Source: Terriglobales bacterium (GTDB taxonomy: Bacteria; Acidobacteriota; Terriglobia; Terriglobales; Acidobacteriaceae). Taken from it: a stretch of 41,503 bases of DNA. Made by a program: the position numbers and the translations under genes. Each line of letters starts with the position of its first letter. Position 1 is the stretch's first letter. The notes under the pieces were generated by a model. That model saw only the letters and a list, made by a program, of their open reading frames with translations, had not been told where the DNA came from and ran no database searches. The DNA lies in NCBI GenBank assembly GCA_015655195.1, contig JAATFM010000082.1:1-41503 (forward strand). Direction: 5' to 3'. Below are positions 25,492 through 34,106 of this stretch, piece by piece.

Positions 25492-26955
25492 TCAACCTTG
25501 CAAAACCCATGTGTCTTTGCTGCCGCCGCCTTGCGAGGAATTGACGACGAGTGAGCCTTTTTCCAGAGCTACGCGGGTGAGTCCGCCGGGCACAATGCTT
25601 ACTTTGTCTCCGAAGAGGATGTAGGGCCGTAGATCGACGTGGCGCGGCTCCAAGCGGTCGCCGATGAGGCATGGGGCACGGGAGAAATCGAGCGTGGGCT
25701 GCGCGATGTAGTTGCGTGGATTGGCCTCGATGCGGCGCGCGAACTCCTCGCGCTGCGCGGCGGTCGAGTGCGGCCCGATCAGCATTCCGTAGCCGCCGCT
25801 CTCGCCCACGGCCTTGACGACGAGCTTGTCGAGATTCGCGAGGACGTGTTTGCGCTCTTTGTCTTCGGTCAGCAGGAAGGTTTCGACGTTGGGCAGGATG
25901 GGGTCTTCGTCGAGGTAGTAGCGGATGATGCGCGGCACATACGCGTAGAGCGCCTTGTCGTCGGCAACGCCGGTGCCGAAGGCGTTCGTCACGGTGACGT
26001 TGCCGGCGCGATAGGCGTTGAAGAGGCCGGCGCAGCCGAGGATCGAGTCGGGACGGAAGACGAGCGGGTCGGCGAAGTCGTCGTCAACGCGGCGATAGAT
26101 GACATCGACACGCTTGAGGCCGTCGGTGGTGCGCATGTAGACGATGTTGTCGTGGGTAACGAGGTCGCGGCCTTCGACGAGATCGATTCCCATCTGGCGG
26201 GCGAGAAAAGTGTGCTCGAAGTAAGCGGAATTAAAGACACCTGGCGTGAGAAGAACGATGTTCGGCTCCGGGCGGCCCTCCGGCGCAAGCGAGCGCAGGG
26301 TGGCAAGCAGGAGCTGCGGGTAGCGCTCGATGGGGCGCACGCCGTAGTTGTGGAATAGCTCCGGAAAGGTGCGCTTCATCACGCGGCGATTGGTAAGCAT
26401 GTAGCTCACGCCGGAGGGAACGCGGAGGTTGTCTTCGAGAACGACGAACTCGCCGGAGTTGAGGCGCAGCAGGTCGGAGCCGATGACGGCGATGTAGACG
26501 TTGCGCGGGACTTGCAGGCCGCGCATCGGGCGGCGAAACTGCCGGCAGCTATAGACGAGTTCCTTGGGAACGACTTTTTCGTTCAGAATGCGCGCGTCGG
26601 AGTAGATGTCGCGGAGGAAGTGGTTGAGGGCAGTGATGCGCTGGGTTAGACCGCGCTCGATGCGCTCCCACTCGGCGGCGGTGATGAGCCGCGGCAGCAG
26701 GTCGTAGGGAAAGATGCGCTCGGTGCCTTCGTCACGGCCGTAGACGGTGAAGGTAATGCCTTGCGTGAGAAAAGAAATATCGGCGGACTGCTTACGGCGC
26801 TGAAGCTCGTCGTGCGGCAGGCGGGCGAGGGTTTCGGCCAGGGCGCAGTAGTGCTGGCGAATATCGCCGGCGGGCGAGCGCATCTCGTCGAAGGCGTGGT
26901 CGAGCGGGTAGTCTCCGAAGAGGCTTTCGAGCTCGGCGGTGGGACCTGCGCTCAT
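25492..26955 (-). CDS. circularly permuted ATP-grasp protein (DUF404/DUF407)
   Basis: The start at 26955 ([25 protein letters not shown]) has an AGGAAG site upstream and gives 487 residues, the typical size. Family blocks include '[32 protein letters not shown]', '[18 protein letters not shown]' (with the ATP-grasp Glu/Asn/Arg), '[17 protein letters not shown]' and '[15 protein letters not shown]'. It heads the leftward cluster with the alpha-E and transglutaminase genes. These ATP-grasps are predicted amide ligases; the substrate is unknown. The gap to alpha-E (213 nt) is filled by repeats of both families, so strict co-transcription is uncertain. Confidence 0.92.
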   Translation of the reverse strand: MSAGPTAELESLFGDYPLDHAFDEMRSPAGDIRQHYCALAETLARLPHDELQRRKQSADISFLTQGITFTVYGRDEGTERIFPYDLLPRLITAAEWERIERGLTQRITALNHFLRDIYSDARILNEKVVPKELVYSCRQFRRPMRGLQVPRNVYIAVIGSDLLRLNSGEFVVLEDNLRVPSGVSYMLTNRRVMKRTFPELFHNYGVRPIERYPQLLLATLRSLAPEGRPEPNIVLLTPGVFNSAYFEHTFLARQMGIDLVEGRDLVTHDNIVYMRTTDGLKRVDVIYRRVDDDFADPLVFRPDSILGCAGLFNAYRAGNVTVTNAFGTGVADDKALYAYVPRIIRYYLDEDPILPNVETFLLTEDKERKHVLANLDKLVVKAVGESGGYGMLIGPHSTAAQREEFARRIEANPRNYIAQPTLDFSRAPCLIGDRLEPRHVDLRPYILFGDKVSIVPGGLTRVALEKGSLVVNSSQGGGSKDTWVLQG

Positions 26956-27105
26956 GTGCGGTCGGGCTTCCTTTTGCCGCGGATTCAGGATGGGCGGCTC
27001 GCCGGAGAGGCTTTTGCCGATTCCTGTTCTTTTGCTTGTAACACGGCAGGCGTTAGGGAGCAATCAGGAAGCCCATACGATACCCTGTTGGGACAGGAGA
27101 CCTAC

Positions 27106-29064
27106 ATGCAGAGACTTTCCTTCCCTGCCCGAATTTCCGCGCTGGCGCTTTGCGGCCCTGCCCTTTGCTGCCTCGCCCTTTCGGGTATTGCCACATCAAC
27201 CGCCGCGGCGCAGAAGACGCCGATCCAGATTACCGCCGACCTGACTGACGCGCCGCGCAAGCTCTACCACGCGGAGGTTGACATTCCGGTCACGGCGGGC
27301 GAGATGACGCTGACGACGCCCGAGTGGATTCCGGGAAACCACCGGCCCACGGGACCGGCCGAGGACATTACCGGCGTGGTCTTTACCGTAGACGGCAAGA
27401 AGGTGGAGTGGCGGCGGGATGACGTGGACTTGTACCAGTTCCACGTGAAGGTGCCTGCGGGCGCGACTACGCTGCACGCGCATCTGGACTGCATTGTGCT
27501 ACAGCGCGTGACGCAGAAGATGGCGGTGCTGGAATGGGAGAAGCTGCTGCTCTACCCGGCGAAGACTCCGGTGCGTGACATTCCGATTCAGGCATCGCTG
27601 AAGGTTCCGGCTGGATGGGGTGTGGGAACGGCGCTGCAACCGGAGGGCGCGGCTGCGTGGCCGATTCCGGCGGCGGGTTCGACGACCAAGTTTGCGGTGA
27701 CGAATGTGGAGCAGCTTCAGGATTCGCCGATCATTGCGGGCGCATATTTCCACGAGTTTCCACTGGCTCCGGAGATCAAGCCGGCGCATTATCTCGACGT
27801 GGTGAGCGACGATCCGGAAGACTCGAAGATGCGGCCCTCGGTGCTGGCCGAAGCGGCGAACCTGGTGCGCGAGGCTGATGCCGAGTATGCCTCGCACCAC
27901 TACAACGTCTACCACTTTCTGCTGACGCTTTCCGATATTGCAGGCGGCGAGGGCCTGGAACACGGGCAGTCGAGCGACAACGGCGTGGGCGAAAAGGGAT
28001 TTGCCGACGACGCGCACCAGTTGCCCGAGTCGGACCTGCTGGCGCATGAGTTTACGCACTCGTGGAACGGAAAGTATCGTCGGCCGGTGGGGCTATATCA
28101 ACCGGACTTTGCCACGGCGCAGCAGGGCGCGCTGCTATGGGTTTATGAGGGCATGACGCAGTATCTCGGCAATGTGCTGGCGGCACGCTCGGGGCTCAAG
28201 TCGCAGGCGCAGTACCGCGACCTGCTGGCGCTGAGCGCGGCGAGCCTGGATTACAAGACCGGGCGCGAGTGGCGCTCCACGGGCGACACGGCGATTGCGG
28301 CCAGCATTCTGCGCGGAGGCAACCCGGCGTGGGCCAACTGGAAGCGCGGGCAGGACTATTACCAAGAGGGCGAACTGCTATGGCTCGACGCCGACACGCT
28401 GATTCGCAAGCTGACGAACGATAAGAAATCGCTGGATGATTTCGAGAAGATTTTTCTGGGCAAGAGCGGCAACACCGGCCCGCTGATTGTGACTTACAAC
28501 TTTGACGAGCTGGCAACGGACCTGAATCAAGTCGTTCCGTACGACTGGGCGAAGTTCCTCCACGACCGGATCGACCGCGTGAACCCGCGCGCCGACCTGG
28601 ATGGCATTGAGCGCGGCGGCTACAAGCTTGTCTTCAAAGACAAGCCAAGCGGCTCGGCGCGGATGATGGCTGCGGCATACGCGCGGTACGGGATGGGCGC
28701 GGATTACTGGTACTCGCTGGGGCTGCGCGTTGGCGGCGACGGCAGCATTGTGGACGTGCGCTGGAACGGCCCAGGAGACAAAGCACAGCTTGCGCCGGGA
28801 TACAAAATTCTGGCGGTAAATGGGCGCACCTTCTCGACTGAATCGATGCTGGCCGCGATTCACGCGGCGAAGGGAACAACGGAGCCGATCAAACTGCTGG
28901 TGCAGCGCGAGACCTATGTCTCGGAGTACACGATTGACTACCACGACGGCGAGCGTTACCCGGTGATGGAGCGCGTGGACGGCACACCGGATTACCTGGA
29001 CGAGATCACAAAGCCGCGCACGGTGCCGGAGAAGGCTCCGGAAGAGAAGAAGGCTGACAAATAG
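27106..29064 (+). CDS. exported M61-family metallopeptidase with PDZ domain
   Basis: The start at 27106 (MQRLSFPARISALALCG) has an AGGAG ribosome site 6-10 nt upstream and opens a Sec signal peptide ending near residue 35 (TSTAAAQ). The product is 652 residues. The zinc site is H314-E315-x2-H318 in LLAHEFTHSWNGKYRRP, with the third ligand E348 in LLWVYEGMTQYLG, exactly the M61 (glycyl aminopeptidase) pattern. An N-terminal beta-domain (about 40-210) precedes it, and a PDZ-like region lies at about 535-610 ('GLRVGGDGSIVDVRWNGPGDKAQLAPGYKILAVNGR'). It probably degrades peptides in the periplasm. It is divergent from the ATP-grasp gene. Confidence 0.92.
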   Translation: MQRLSFPARISALALCGPALCCLALSGIATSTAAAQKTPIQITADLTDAPRKLYHAEVDIPVTAGEMTLTTPEWIPGNHRPTGPAEDITGVVFTVDGKKVEWRRDDVDLYQFHVKVPAGATTLHAHLDCIVLQRVTQKMAVLEWEKLLLYPAKTPVRDIPIQASLKVPAGWGVGTALQPEGAAAWPIPAAGSTTKFAVTNVEQLQDSPIIAGAYFHEFPLAPEIKPAHYLDVVSDDPEDSKMRPSVLAEAANLVREADAEYASHHYNVYHFLLTLSDIAGGEGLEHGQSSDNGVGEKGFADDAHQLPESDLLAHEFTHSWNGKYRRPVGLYQPDFATAQQGALLWVYEGMTQYLGNVLAARSGLKSQAQYRDLLALSAASLDYKTGREWRSTGDTAIAASILRGGNPAWANWKRGQDYYQEGELLWLDADTLIRKLTNDKKSLDDFEKIFLGKSGNTGPLIVTYNFDELATDLNQVVPYDWAKFLHDRIDRVNPRADLDGIERGGYKLVFKDKPSGSARMMAAAYARYGMGADYWYSLGLRVGGDGSIVDVRWNGPGDKAQLAPGYKILAVNGRTFSTESMLAAIHAAKGTTEPIKLLVQRETYVSEYTIDYHDGERYPVMERVDGTPDYLDEITKPRTVPEKAPEEKKADK

Positions 29065-29083
29065 CTGTCAGGGAACAGTACTC

Positions 29084-29134
29084 AGAAAGAGCAGCGGCCC
29101 GCGTATAAGTTGCAAGCGGATCGTTGCTCTTTCT
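29084..29134 (+). terminator. possible terminator after the M61 gene
   Basis: AGAAAGAGCA (29084-29093) and TGCTCTTTCT (29125-29134) are perfect 10-bp arms with a 31-nt loop, followed by TCTATT. The long loop and weak U-tract make this only a candidate. Confidence 0.35.
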
Positions 29135-29195
29135 TCTATTCGGATTGAGTGGTGGAATTTGACAATAAAAGCATAGCCCGCTGGAAGGAGATGAA

Positions 29196-29459
29196 ATGCT
29201 GCCTCTATGGTTTCTGATTTTGAGTCTCTTCTTGCCAAGAATTGCGCTGTTTATCGATTGGGCCCACCTTTGCCGCTATTTTCCTCTTCCGTTTCCTCAG
29301 CCGTGGTCGGCTCTGTTGTGGATCTTTGCTCCCAGAATCATTGTCCTCACGATGATCTACCGGGAACAGGGTATCCATTTCTGGTTCCTGATTCATTTGA
29401 TCGTTGCAATCCTTGTTTATTTGGGAGGTGGCAGCCAGGTTAATCGGAATGAATCGTAG
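29196..29459 (+). CDS. small membrane protein, function unknown
   Basis: I do not recognise a family. The start at 29196 is supported by a strong GGAAGGAG site ending 5 nt before it. The 87 residues form two or three hydrophobic segments (about 2-20, 36-53 and 60-76), separated by short polar loops with several Trp, Phe and Pro ('WAHLCRYFPLPFPQPW'). The C-terminus is polar (GGGSQVNRNES). It stands alone between the M61 and CocE genes with its own spacing on both sides. It may be a member of a small lineage-specific family. Confidence 0.7.
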   Translation: MLPLWFLILSLFLPRIALFIDWAHLCRYFPLPFPQPWSALLWIFAPRIIVLTMIYREQGIHFWFLIHLIVAILVYLGGGSQVNRNES

Positions 29460-29600
29460 GACTGATTTTCCCTTCGCTGCTGACATTGATGGATTGCGCT
29501 GTGCAGGTTTTTGCTAAATCCGAGTAGCCGTTTTTCTGGCCACTGCTCACTGACCACTGTTGTACGTTAGTCTGGTTTCTCAAGGAGATTCCAGACTTCC

Positions 29601-31535
29601 ATGCACAGATTTCTCTGCCGCACTCTGGCCGCTGTGGCGTTTTGTATCTGCCTGCTCGCTTCCCTTTCCGCGCAGCAGCCCGCGCAGGCCCCCGCCGAAG
29701 ACTTCGTCAAGTCGCATTACACGAAATACGAATTCCGCATCCCGATGCGCGATGGCAAGCGGCTCTTCACCGCTGTTTATGTGCCGAAGACGGGCGCGTT
29801 CGAGAAGGATGCGGGGCCGTATCCGTTCCTGATGAACCGCACACCGTATAGCGTCGGCCCTTATGGAGAAGATCAGTACCCGGCGCATCTCGGCCCGTCG
29901 GATGAGTTCGAGAAGTCCGGCTACATCTTCGTTTACCAGGACGTGCGCGGGCGTTGGATGAGCGAGGGCGAATTTGTGGAGATGCGCCCGCACATCGACG
30001 ACAAGAAGAGTCCCAAGGATGTGGACGACGCATCCGACACCTACGACACGATCGAGTTTCTGCTCAAGAATGTGCCGAACAATAACGGCAAGGTTGGCAT
30101 CTCGGGCATTTCGTATCCGGGCTTTTACACCTCGGCGTCGATCATCGACTCGCATCCGGCGCTGGTAGCGGCCAGCCCGCAGGCTCCCATGACAGACCTC
30201 TTCCGCGGCGACGACAGCTACCACGGCGGCGCGTTCATGCTGGAGGCAAACTTCGGCTTCTATGTCTTCTTCCGGCCAAATCGCAATCCCGAAGACCCGG
30301 AGCACGCCGAGCACGTGCCATTCGACTTCAGCACGCCGGACCACTACCGCTTCTATCTCAACGCGGGCAACATTGCGGACCTTGAAAAGAAGTATATGAA
30401 AGGCTCGAACCCGCTCTTCGACGACCAGTACAAGCACGACACCTACGACGATTACTGGCAGTCGCGCGATCTCTCGCGGCACATGAAGAACGTGAAGTGC
30501 GCGGTGCTGGTGGTGGGCGGCTGGTATGACGCCGAAGACCTGAGCGGCCCGTACAAGACCTATTACGCGATCAACAAATTCAACCCGGAGACGCCGACGA
30601 CGCTGGTGGAAGGCCCGTGGGTGCATGGCGGCTGGGCGCGCAGCGACGGCAGCCATCTGGGCGACATTTCTTTCAACGCCAATACGAGCGAATATTTCCG
30701 CTCCAACATTCAGTTCCCTTTCTTCGAGCACTATCTCAAGGGCAAGGCGGCAGGCGCGCAGCCTAAGGCGGTGGTCTTTGAGACGGGAACAAATGTGTGG
30801 CGGAGCTTTGACGCGTGGCCGCCGAAAGCTGCGAAGGCAAAGACGCTTTACTTCCACGCCGGCGGCAAGCTGAGCTTCGATCCGCCTGCCGAGAGCGCGG
30901 GCGCGGACAGCTACGTGAGCGACCCGAACCATCCCGTACCGTTTGTGGGCTACACGACGGACACCTTTCCGCAGCGGTACATGGTGGACGATCAGCGCTT
31001 TGCGAGCTATCGGCCCGACGTGCTGGTCTACGAGACCGAGCCGCTCGAAGAGGATGTGACGATTGCCGGGCCGATTTCGCCGAAGCTGAAGATTGCCAGC
31101 ACCGGCACGGACTCGGATTTTGTGGTGAAGCTGATTGACGTTTACCCGGACAACGCACCGGACGCGGAAGGCACAGCGAGCGGCAACAAGCGCGTTCTGG
31201 ATGCGCCGCCGCTGCACATGGGCGGCTACCAGGAGATGCTGCGCGGCGAGCCGATGCGCGCCAAGTTCCGCAATAGCTGGGAGAAGCCGGAAGCGCTCGT
31301 GCCGGGCAAGACGACGGAGGTAGACTTCACGATGCCGGATCTGTTTCACACCTTCCGCCGCGGGCACCGCATCATGGTGCAGGTGCAGAGTTCATGGTTC
31401 CCGCTGACCGACCGCAATCCGCAGACCTTTACGGATATTCCTTATGCCAAGCCGGAGGATTTCCAGAAGGCGACAGAACAGGTCTTCCGGCAGAAGGATG
31501 CGGCGAGCGGCGTGGAAGTGCTGGTGATGCCGTAG
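29601..31535 (+). CDS. exported CocE/NonD-family hydrolase (S15-like)
   Basis: This 644-residue protein has a signal peptide (MHRFLCRTLAAVAFCICLLASLSAQQ) and a full X-Pro-dipeptidyl-peptidase/cocaine-esterase domain. The nucleophile is S171 in GKVGISGISYPGFYTSAS; the Asp lies in 'VVGGWYDAED' and the His in 'VEGPWVHGGWARSDG', giving the alpha/beta-hydrolase triad. The C-terminal jelly-roll part contains 'DFVVKLIDVYPDNAP' and 'RKGHRIMVQVQSSWFPL'-like sequence (here RRGHRIMVQVQSSWFPL). It likely acts as a periplasmic or secreted peptidase or acylase; the substrate cannot be read. An AAGGAG site lies 12-17 nt upstream of the ATG. Confidence 0.92.
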   Translation: MHRFLCRTLAAVAFCICLLASLSAQQPAQAPAEDFVKSHYTKYEFRIPMRDGKRLFTAVYVPKTGAFEKDAGPYPFLMNRTPYSVGPYGEDQYPAHLGPSDEFEKSGYIFVYQDVRGRWMSEGEFVEMRPHIDDKKSPKDVDDASDTYDTIEFLLKNVPNNNGKVGISGISYPGFYTSASIIDSHPALVAASPQAPMTDLFRGDDSYHGGAFMLEANFGFYVFFRPNRNPEDPEHAEHVPFDFSTPDHYRFYLNAGNIADLEKKYMKGSNPLFDDQYKHDTYDDYWQSRDLSRHMKNVKCAVLVVGGWYDAEDLSGPYKTYYAINKFNPETPTTLVEGPWVHGGWARSDGSHLGDISFNANTSEYFRSNIQFPFFEHYLKGKAAGAQPKAVVFETGTNVWRSFDAWPPKAAKAKTLYFHAGGKLSFDPPAESAGADSYVSDPNHPVPFVGYTTDTFPQRYMVDDQRFASYRPDVLVYETEPLEEDVTIAGPISPKLKIASTGTDSDFVVKLIDVYPDNAPDAEGTASGNKRVLDAPPLHMGGYQEMLRGEPMRAKFRNSWEKPEALVPGKTTEVDFTMPDLFHTFRRGHRIMVQVQSSWFPLTDRNPQTFTDIPYAKPEDFQKATEQVFRQKDAASGVEVLVMP

Positions 31536-31547
31536 GGTGATGGAAAT

Positions 31548-31593
31548 CCCACCCTAGCCACAAAAACAAAGACGTGGCGAGGGTGGGGCACCC
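31548..31593 (+). repeat. dispersed hairpin repeat, family A
   Basis: CCCACCCTAGCCAC (31548-31561) pairs with GTGGCGAGGGTGGG (31574-31587) with one mismatch. The loop is AAAAACAAAGAC and the tail GCACCC. It begins 13 nt after the hydrolase stop, between converging genes. Confidence 0.82.
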
Positions 31594-31618
31594 GGTGTGA
31601 TCTGGGAACGACCAACTA

Positions 31619-32803
31619 CTAGGGACGAGGGACGAAGGACGAATCGCTGGTCTTGACGCGCAGTAGTGGCAGCATCATAAGCAAAAGCAGCAATGCGGCT
31701 GGGACGATCGAGAGTCCCAGCCGCAAGCTGTTTGCGCGCGTGGAGACAAAGCCGGCGAGCCAGGGCAGCACGGAACCGCCAAATCCGCAGATGGCCAGGA
31801 CCCAGCGCAGATCAGAGGCGCGAGCGGCTCGCGCAAAGAAGCGTGAGAGCAAAAGAGGAAAGATGGGGGCGAGCGCAATGCCGAGCAGCAGCATGGCAAG
31901 GTTCGCTCTAGCCGCGCCAGTAAAGCCTACCAACATGCCTGCCGCGAGAAGCGCGATCACCACCGCAGCGACAAGCAGGCCCATGGCACGGACGCGGAGC
32001 AGCAGCAGCGAAGAAACGCCGCGCGAGACGAGAAACCCGCACCAGTAGAGCGAAGAGGAAGCCGCAGCCCACGCCGCGCCTGTGCCGGCAATTCGCATGG
32101 CATAAGTGGCAAGCCAGGTGGCAGTGGTGTTCTCGATGCCGACCTCTAGAAATGTGAGAAAAGCAAAGAGCGCGATGACGCCGTAATTTGGCGCGTAGTT
32201 TCGCACATGGTTCGGCAAATCGCCCGGCGCGGATGCTTGCGCGGCATCGGCTGCCGGAGTCTCCTGCGGCGGCTCTTCAAGTGCCAGCCAGCAGGCCAGC
32301 GCGGCGGCAACACAAACCGCAGCGAGCAGCCAGTAGGCCGAGCGCCAGGAGTGGCTCACAAGCAGGCGCGCGGCAAAAAGCGGCGCTACAAGCGCCCCCG
32401 CACTCCATGTGAAGTTGAGCAGGGTAAGCGGCGCGGCGGCGCGTCCGGGGAATGCGCGGCCGGCATAGATGTTGACTGCGGACATGGGAATGCCGACGCC
32501 AATGCCAAGCAGCAAAAAGAGCGGCAAAAGCAGCGTTGGTTGAGCTGCCGCAATGCTGGCACAACATGCGGCAGCAACAAGAAAGCCGGCAGGCATGAGG
32601 CGGGCATAGCGGCCCACGCAGAGCAGCGCGCCAAGCGAAGTGCCGATGTAGTAGCAGAGGAAGATTTCGCCGGAGCGGCTGTCCGCGAGGTGAAAGGAGC
32701 GGGCAAGCGCCGGCAGCAGCGCGCCGCCGATGGCGTGCAGCACACCGGTCAGTCCGAAGGCGGCGTGAAGTGCGGGGAGTGTGAGGCGGCGGGAGAGTGC
32801 CAT
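31619..32803 (-). CDS. MFS transporter, probably sugar-type
   Basis: This 394-residue protein shows about 12 membrane segments, a central polar loop around residues 178-205 (EEPPQETPAADAAQ) and 'GIGVGIPMSAVNIYAGRAFPGRAAAPLTLLNFTWSAGALVAPL', a pattern like the FucP/GlcP-type sugar permeases. It starts 6 nt after the stop of a LacI-type regulator, which usually controls sugar genes, so sugar uptake is the best guess. No catabolic enzyme lies next to it. The substrate is not determined. Confidence 0.87.
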   Translation of the reverse strand: MALSRRLTLPALHAAFGLTGVLHAIGGALLPALARSFHLADSRSGEIFLCYYIGTSLGALLCVGRYARLMPAGFLVAAACCASIAAAQPTLLLPLFLLLGIGVGIPMSAVNIYAGRAFPGRAAAPLTLLNFTWSAGALVAPLFAARLLVSHSWRSAYWLLAAVCVAAALACWLALEEPPQETPAADAAQASAPGDLPNHVRNYAPNYGVIALFAFLTFLEVGIENTTATWLATYAMRIAGTGAAWAAASSSLYWCGFLVSRGVSSLLLLRVRAMGLLVAAVVIALLAAGMLVGFTGAARANLAMLLLGIALAPIFPLLLSRFFARAARASDLRWVLAICGFGGSVLPWLAGFVSTRANSLRLGLSIVPAALLLLLMMLPLLRVKTSDSSFVPRP

Positions 32804-32809
32804 GCAGGG

Positions 32810-33880
32810 TTAGTCGCGCCTTACGCGGCGGCGTTTGGGATTGGGCGGGCAGGTGGACTCGCGGATGATGAGTTCGGGATGAATCGGCACAAGATCGGGA
32901 AATGCAGCCTGTCCTCGAATGCGCTGAAGAAGAAGGCGCGCGGCCGTGGCACCCATCTGGTGCAGCGGCTGGCGAATGGTGGTGAGGCTGGGATTGTGGT
33001 AGGCCGCGCCCTGAATGTCGTCGAAGCCGACAACGGAGATATCTTCCGGCACGCGCAGGCCGTGATTCATCAGTGCGCGGGTGGCTCCAATAGCGGCAAT
33101 GTCGTTATAAGCGACGAGCGCAGTAAAATCGCTGCCGCGCTCGATGAGCCGGTTGGCGGGCTCAAAGCCCAACTCCGGCGTGGAGACGCGCAGCTCAAGA
33201 TTGATGCACAACTCGGGCGGAACGGGAATCTTCATCTCGCGCGCAACGGCCATAAGGCAGCTCCAGCGCTCATCTGCGTCGGAGCTGTGGCTACCGCCGC
33301 GCATGAAGGCGATTTTGCGATGGCCGAGTTGGTAAAGATGGCGCAGAGTGAGTTCGGCGGAGCGTTTCTGATCGAGGACGACGTTGGTGACGCCTTCGAT
33401 CTTGCGGTGGCCGGCGACGACGACAACCGGAAGCGGAAGCGGCTCTTCAAGAATCGTGTCGATGAAGATGAAGCCCTCGACGGAGCGGTCCATGAGCAGC
33501 CGCGGGTACTCCTGAATGAGATCGGCCTTGCGACGATGGCTGGCCGTGAGATAGAAGTAGCCCTCTTCGATGAGGACTTCCTCGACGCCGGCAAGAACCT
33601 GGCCGGCATAGCTGTCGCTAAGCTCCGGCACCAGCACGCCAATGGAAAAGCTCTGCCGCTTGCGCAGAGAGCGGGCGTAGAAGCTGGGGCGGTAATCGAA
33701 TTTGGCGGCGGCCTTCAGGACGCGGTCGCGGGTCTCCTGCGGAATGGAGCGGACGCCGGGAGCATTATTTAGCACCAGCGAGATGGTGGCAGGCGAAAGG
33801 TTCAGGTATTCGCCCAGCGTCTTGAGGCTGATCGGTTGGCCGGGACGCGGCTGGGTTCCGGTTGTAGGGCGCTTTGGCAT
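32810..33880 (-). CDS. LacI-family transcriptional regulator
   Basis: The start at 33880 (MPKRPTTGTQPRPGQPISLK) gives 356 residues; the longer open frame upstream is not conserved. The LacI headpiece is residues about 17-70: 'ISLKTLGEYLNLSPATISLVLNNAPGVRSIPQETRDRVLKAAAKFDYRPSFYAR', including the helix-turn-helix and hinge helix. The ligand-binding domain follows ('IGVLVPELSDSYAGQVLAGVEEVL', 'LLQRIRGQ', 'LIIRESTCPP'). The Gly-rich start before the headpiece is a little longer than usual. It forms an operon with the MFS gene and probably represses both until a sugar ligand binds. Its operator may lie in 33881-33960, but no clear palindrome was seen. Confidence 0.92.
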   Translation of the reverse strand: MPKRPTTGTQPRPGQPISLKTLGEYLNLSPATISLVLNNAPGVRSIPQETRDRVLKAAAKFDYRPSFYARSLRKRQSFSIGVLVPELSDSYAGQVLAGVEEVLIEEGYFYLTASHRRKADLIQEYPRLLMDRSVEGFIFIDTILEEPLPLPVVVVAGHRKIEGVTNVVLDQKRSAELTLRHLYQLGHRKIAFMRGGSHSSDADERWSCLMAVAREMKIPVPPELCINLELRVSTPELGFEPANRLIERGSDFTALVAYNDIAAIGATRALMNHGLRVPEDISVVGFDDIQGAAYHNPSLTTIRQPLHQMGATAARLLLQRIRGQAAFPDLVPIHPELIIRESTCPPNPKRRRVRRD

Positions 33881-33965
33881 CCGGTGGCGCGCAGTCCTTT
33901 GTGTCAGAGTGGCACAGACGCATGTATGACGGTAAGGATAAGCCGCCGCAGGCGTTAGAAGCAAA

Positions 33966-33994
33966 GTGACCTTCAGAAAGAATCCACGTACAAT
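33966..33994 (+). promoter_or_regulatory. probable tRNA-Ser promoter
   Basis: A -35-like GTGACC (33966-33971) and a -10 TACAAT (33989-33994) are separated by 17 nt, 22 nt before the mature tRNA start. Confidence 0.5.
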
Positions 33995-34016
33995 CAAGAA
34001 CAGGCTGTGCGCCCGC

Positions 34017-34106
34017 GGAGAGGTGGCCGAGCGGTTTAAGGCAGCGGTCTTGAAAACCGCCGAACCTTTACGGGTTCCGTGAGTTCGAATCTCACCCTCT
34101 CCGCCA
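34017..34106 (+). tRNA. tRNA-Ser, anticodon UGA
   Basis: A complete class II tRNA folds by eye: acceptor GGAGAGG/CCTCTCC, D-arm GCC/GGC, anticodon stem GCGGT/ACCGC with loop CTTGAAA (anticodon TGA at 34051-34053), a long variable arm typical of serine tRNAs, T-arm GTGAG-TTCGAAT-CTCAC, discriminator G and encoded CCA (34104-34106). It reads UCA and related serine codons. Its 3' end overlaps, on the other strand, the last codons of a serine recombinase gene, so it is the integration site of the element to the right. Confidence 0.97.

Noticed and set aside
32207..33772. Long rightward open frame opposite the MFS and LacI genes
   Set aside because: It is the antisense of two well-recognised leftward genes and has no domain-like sequence of its own.
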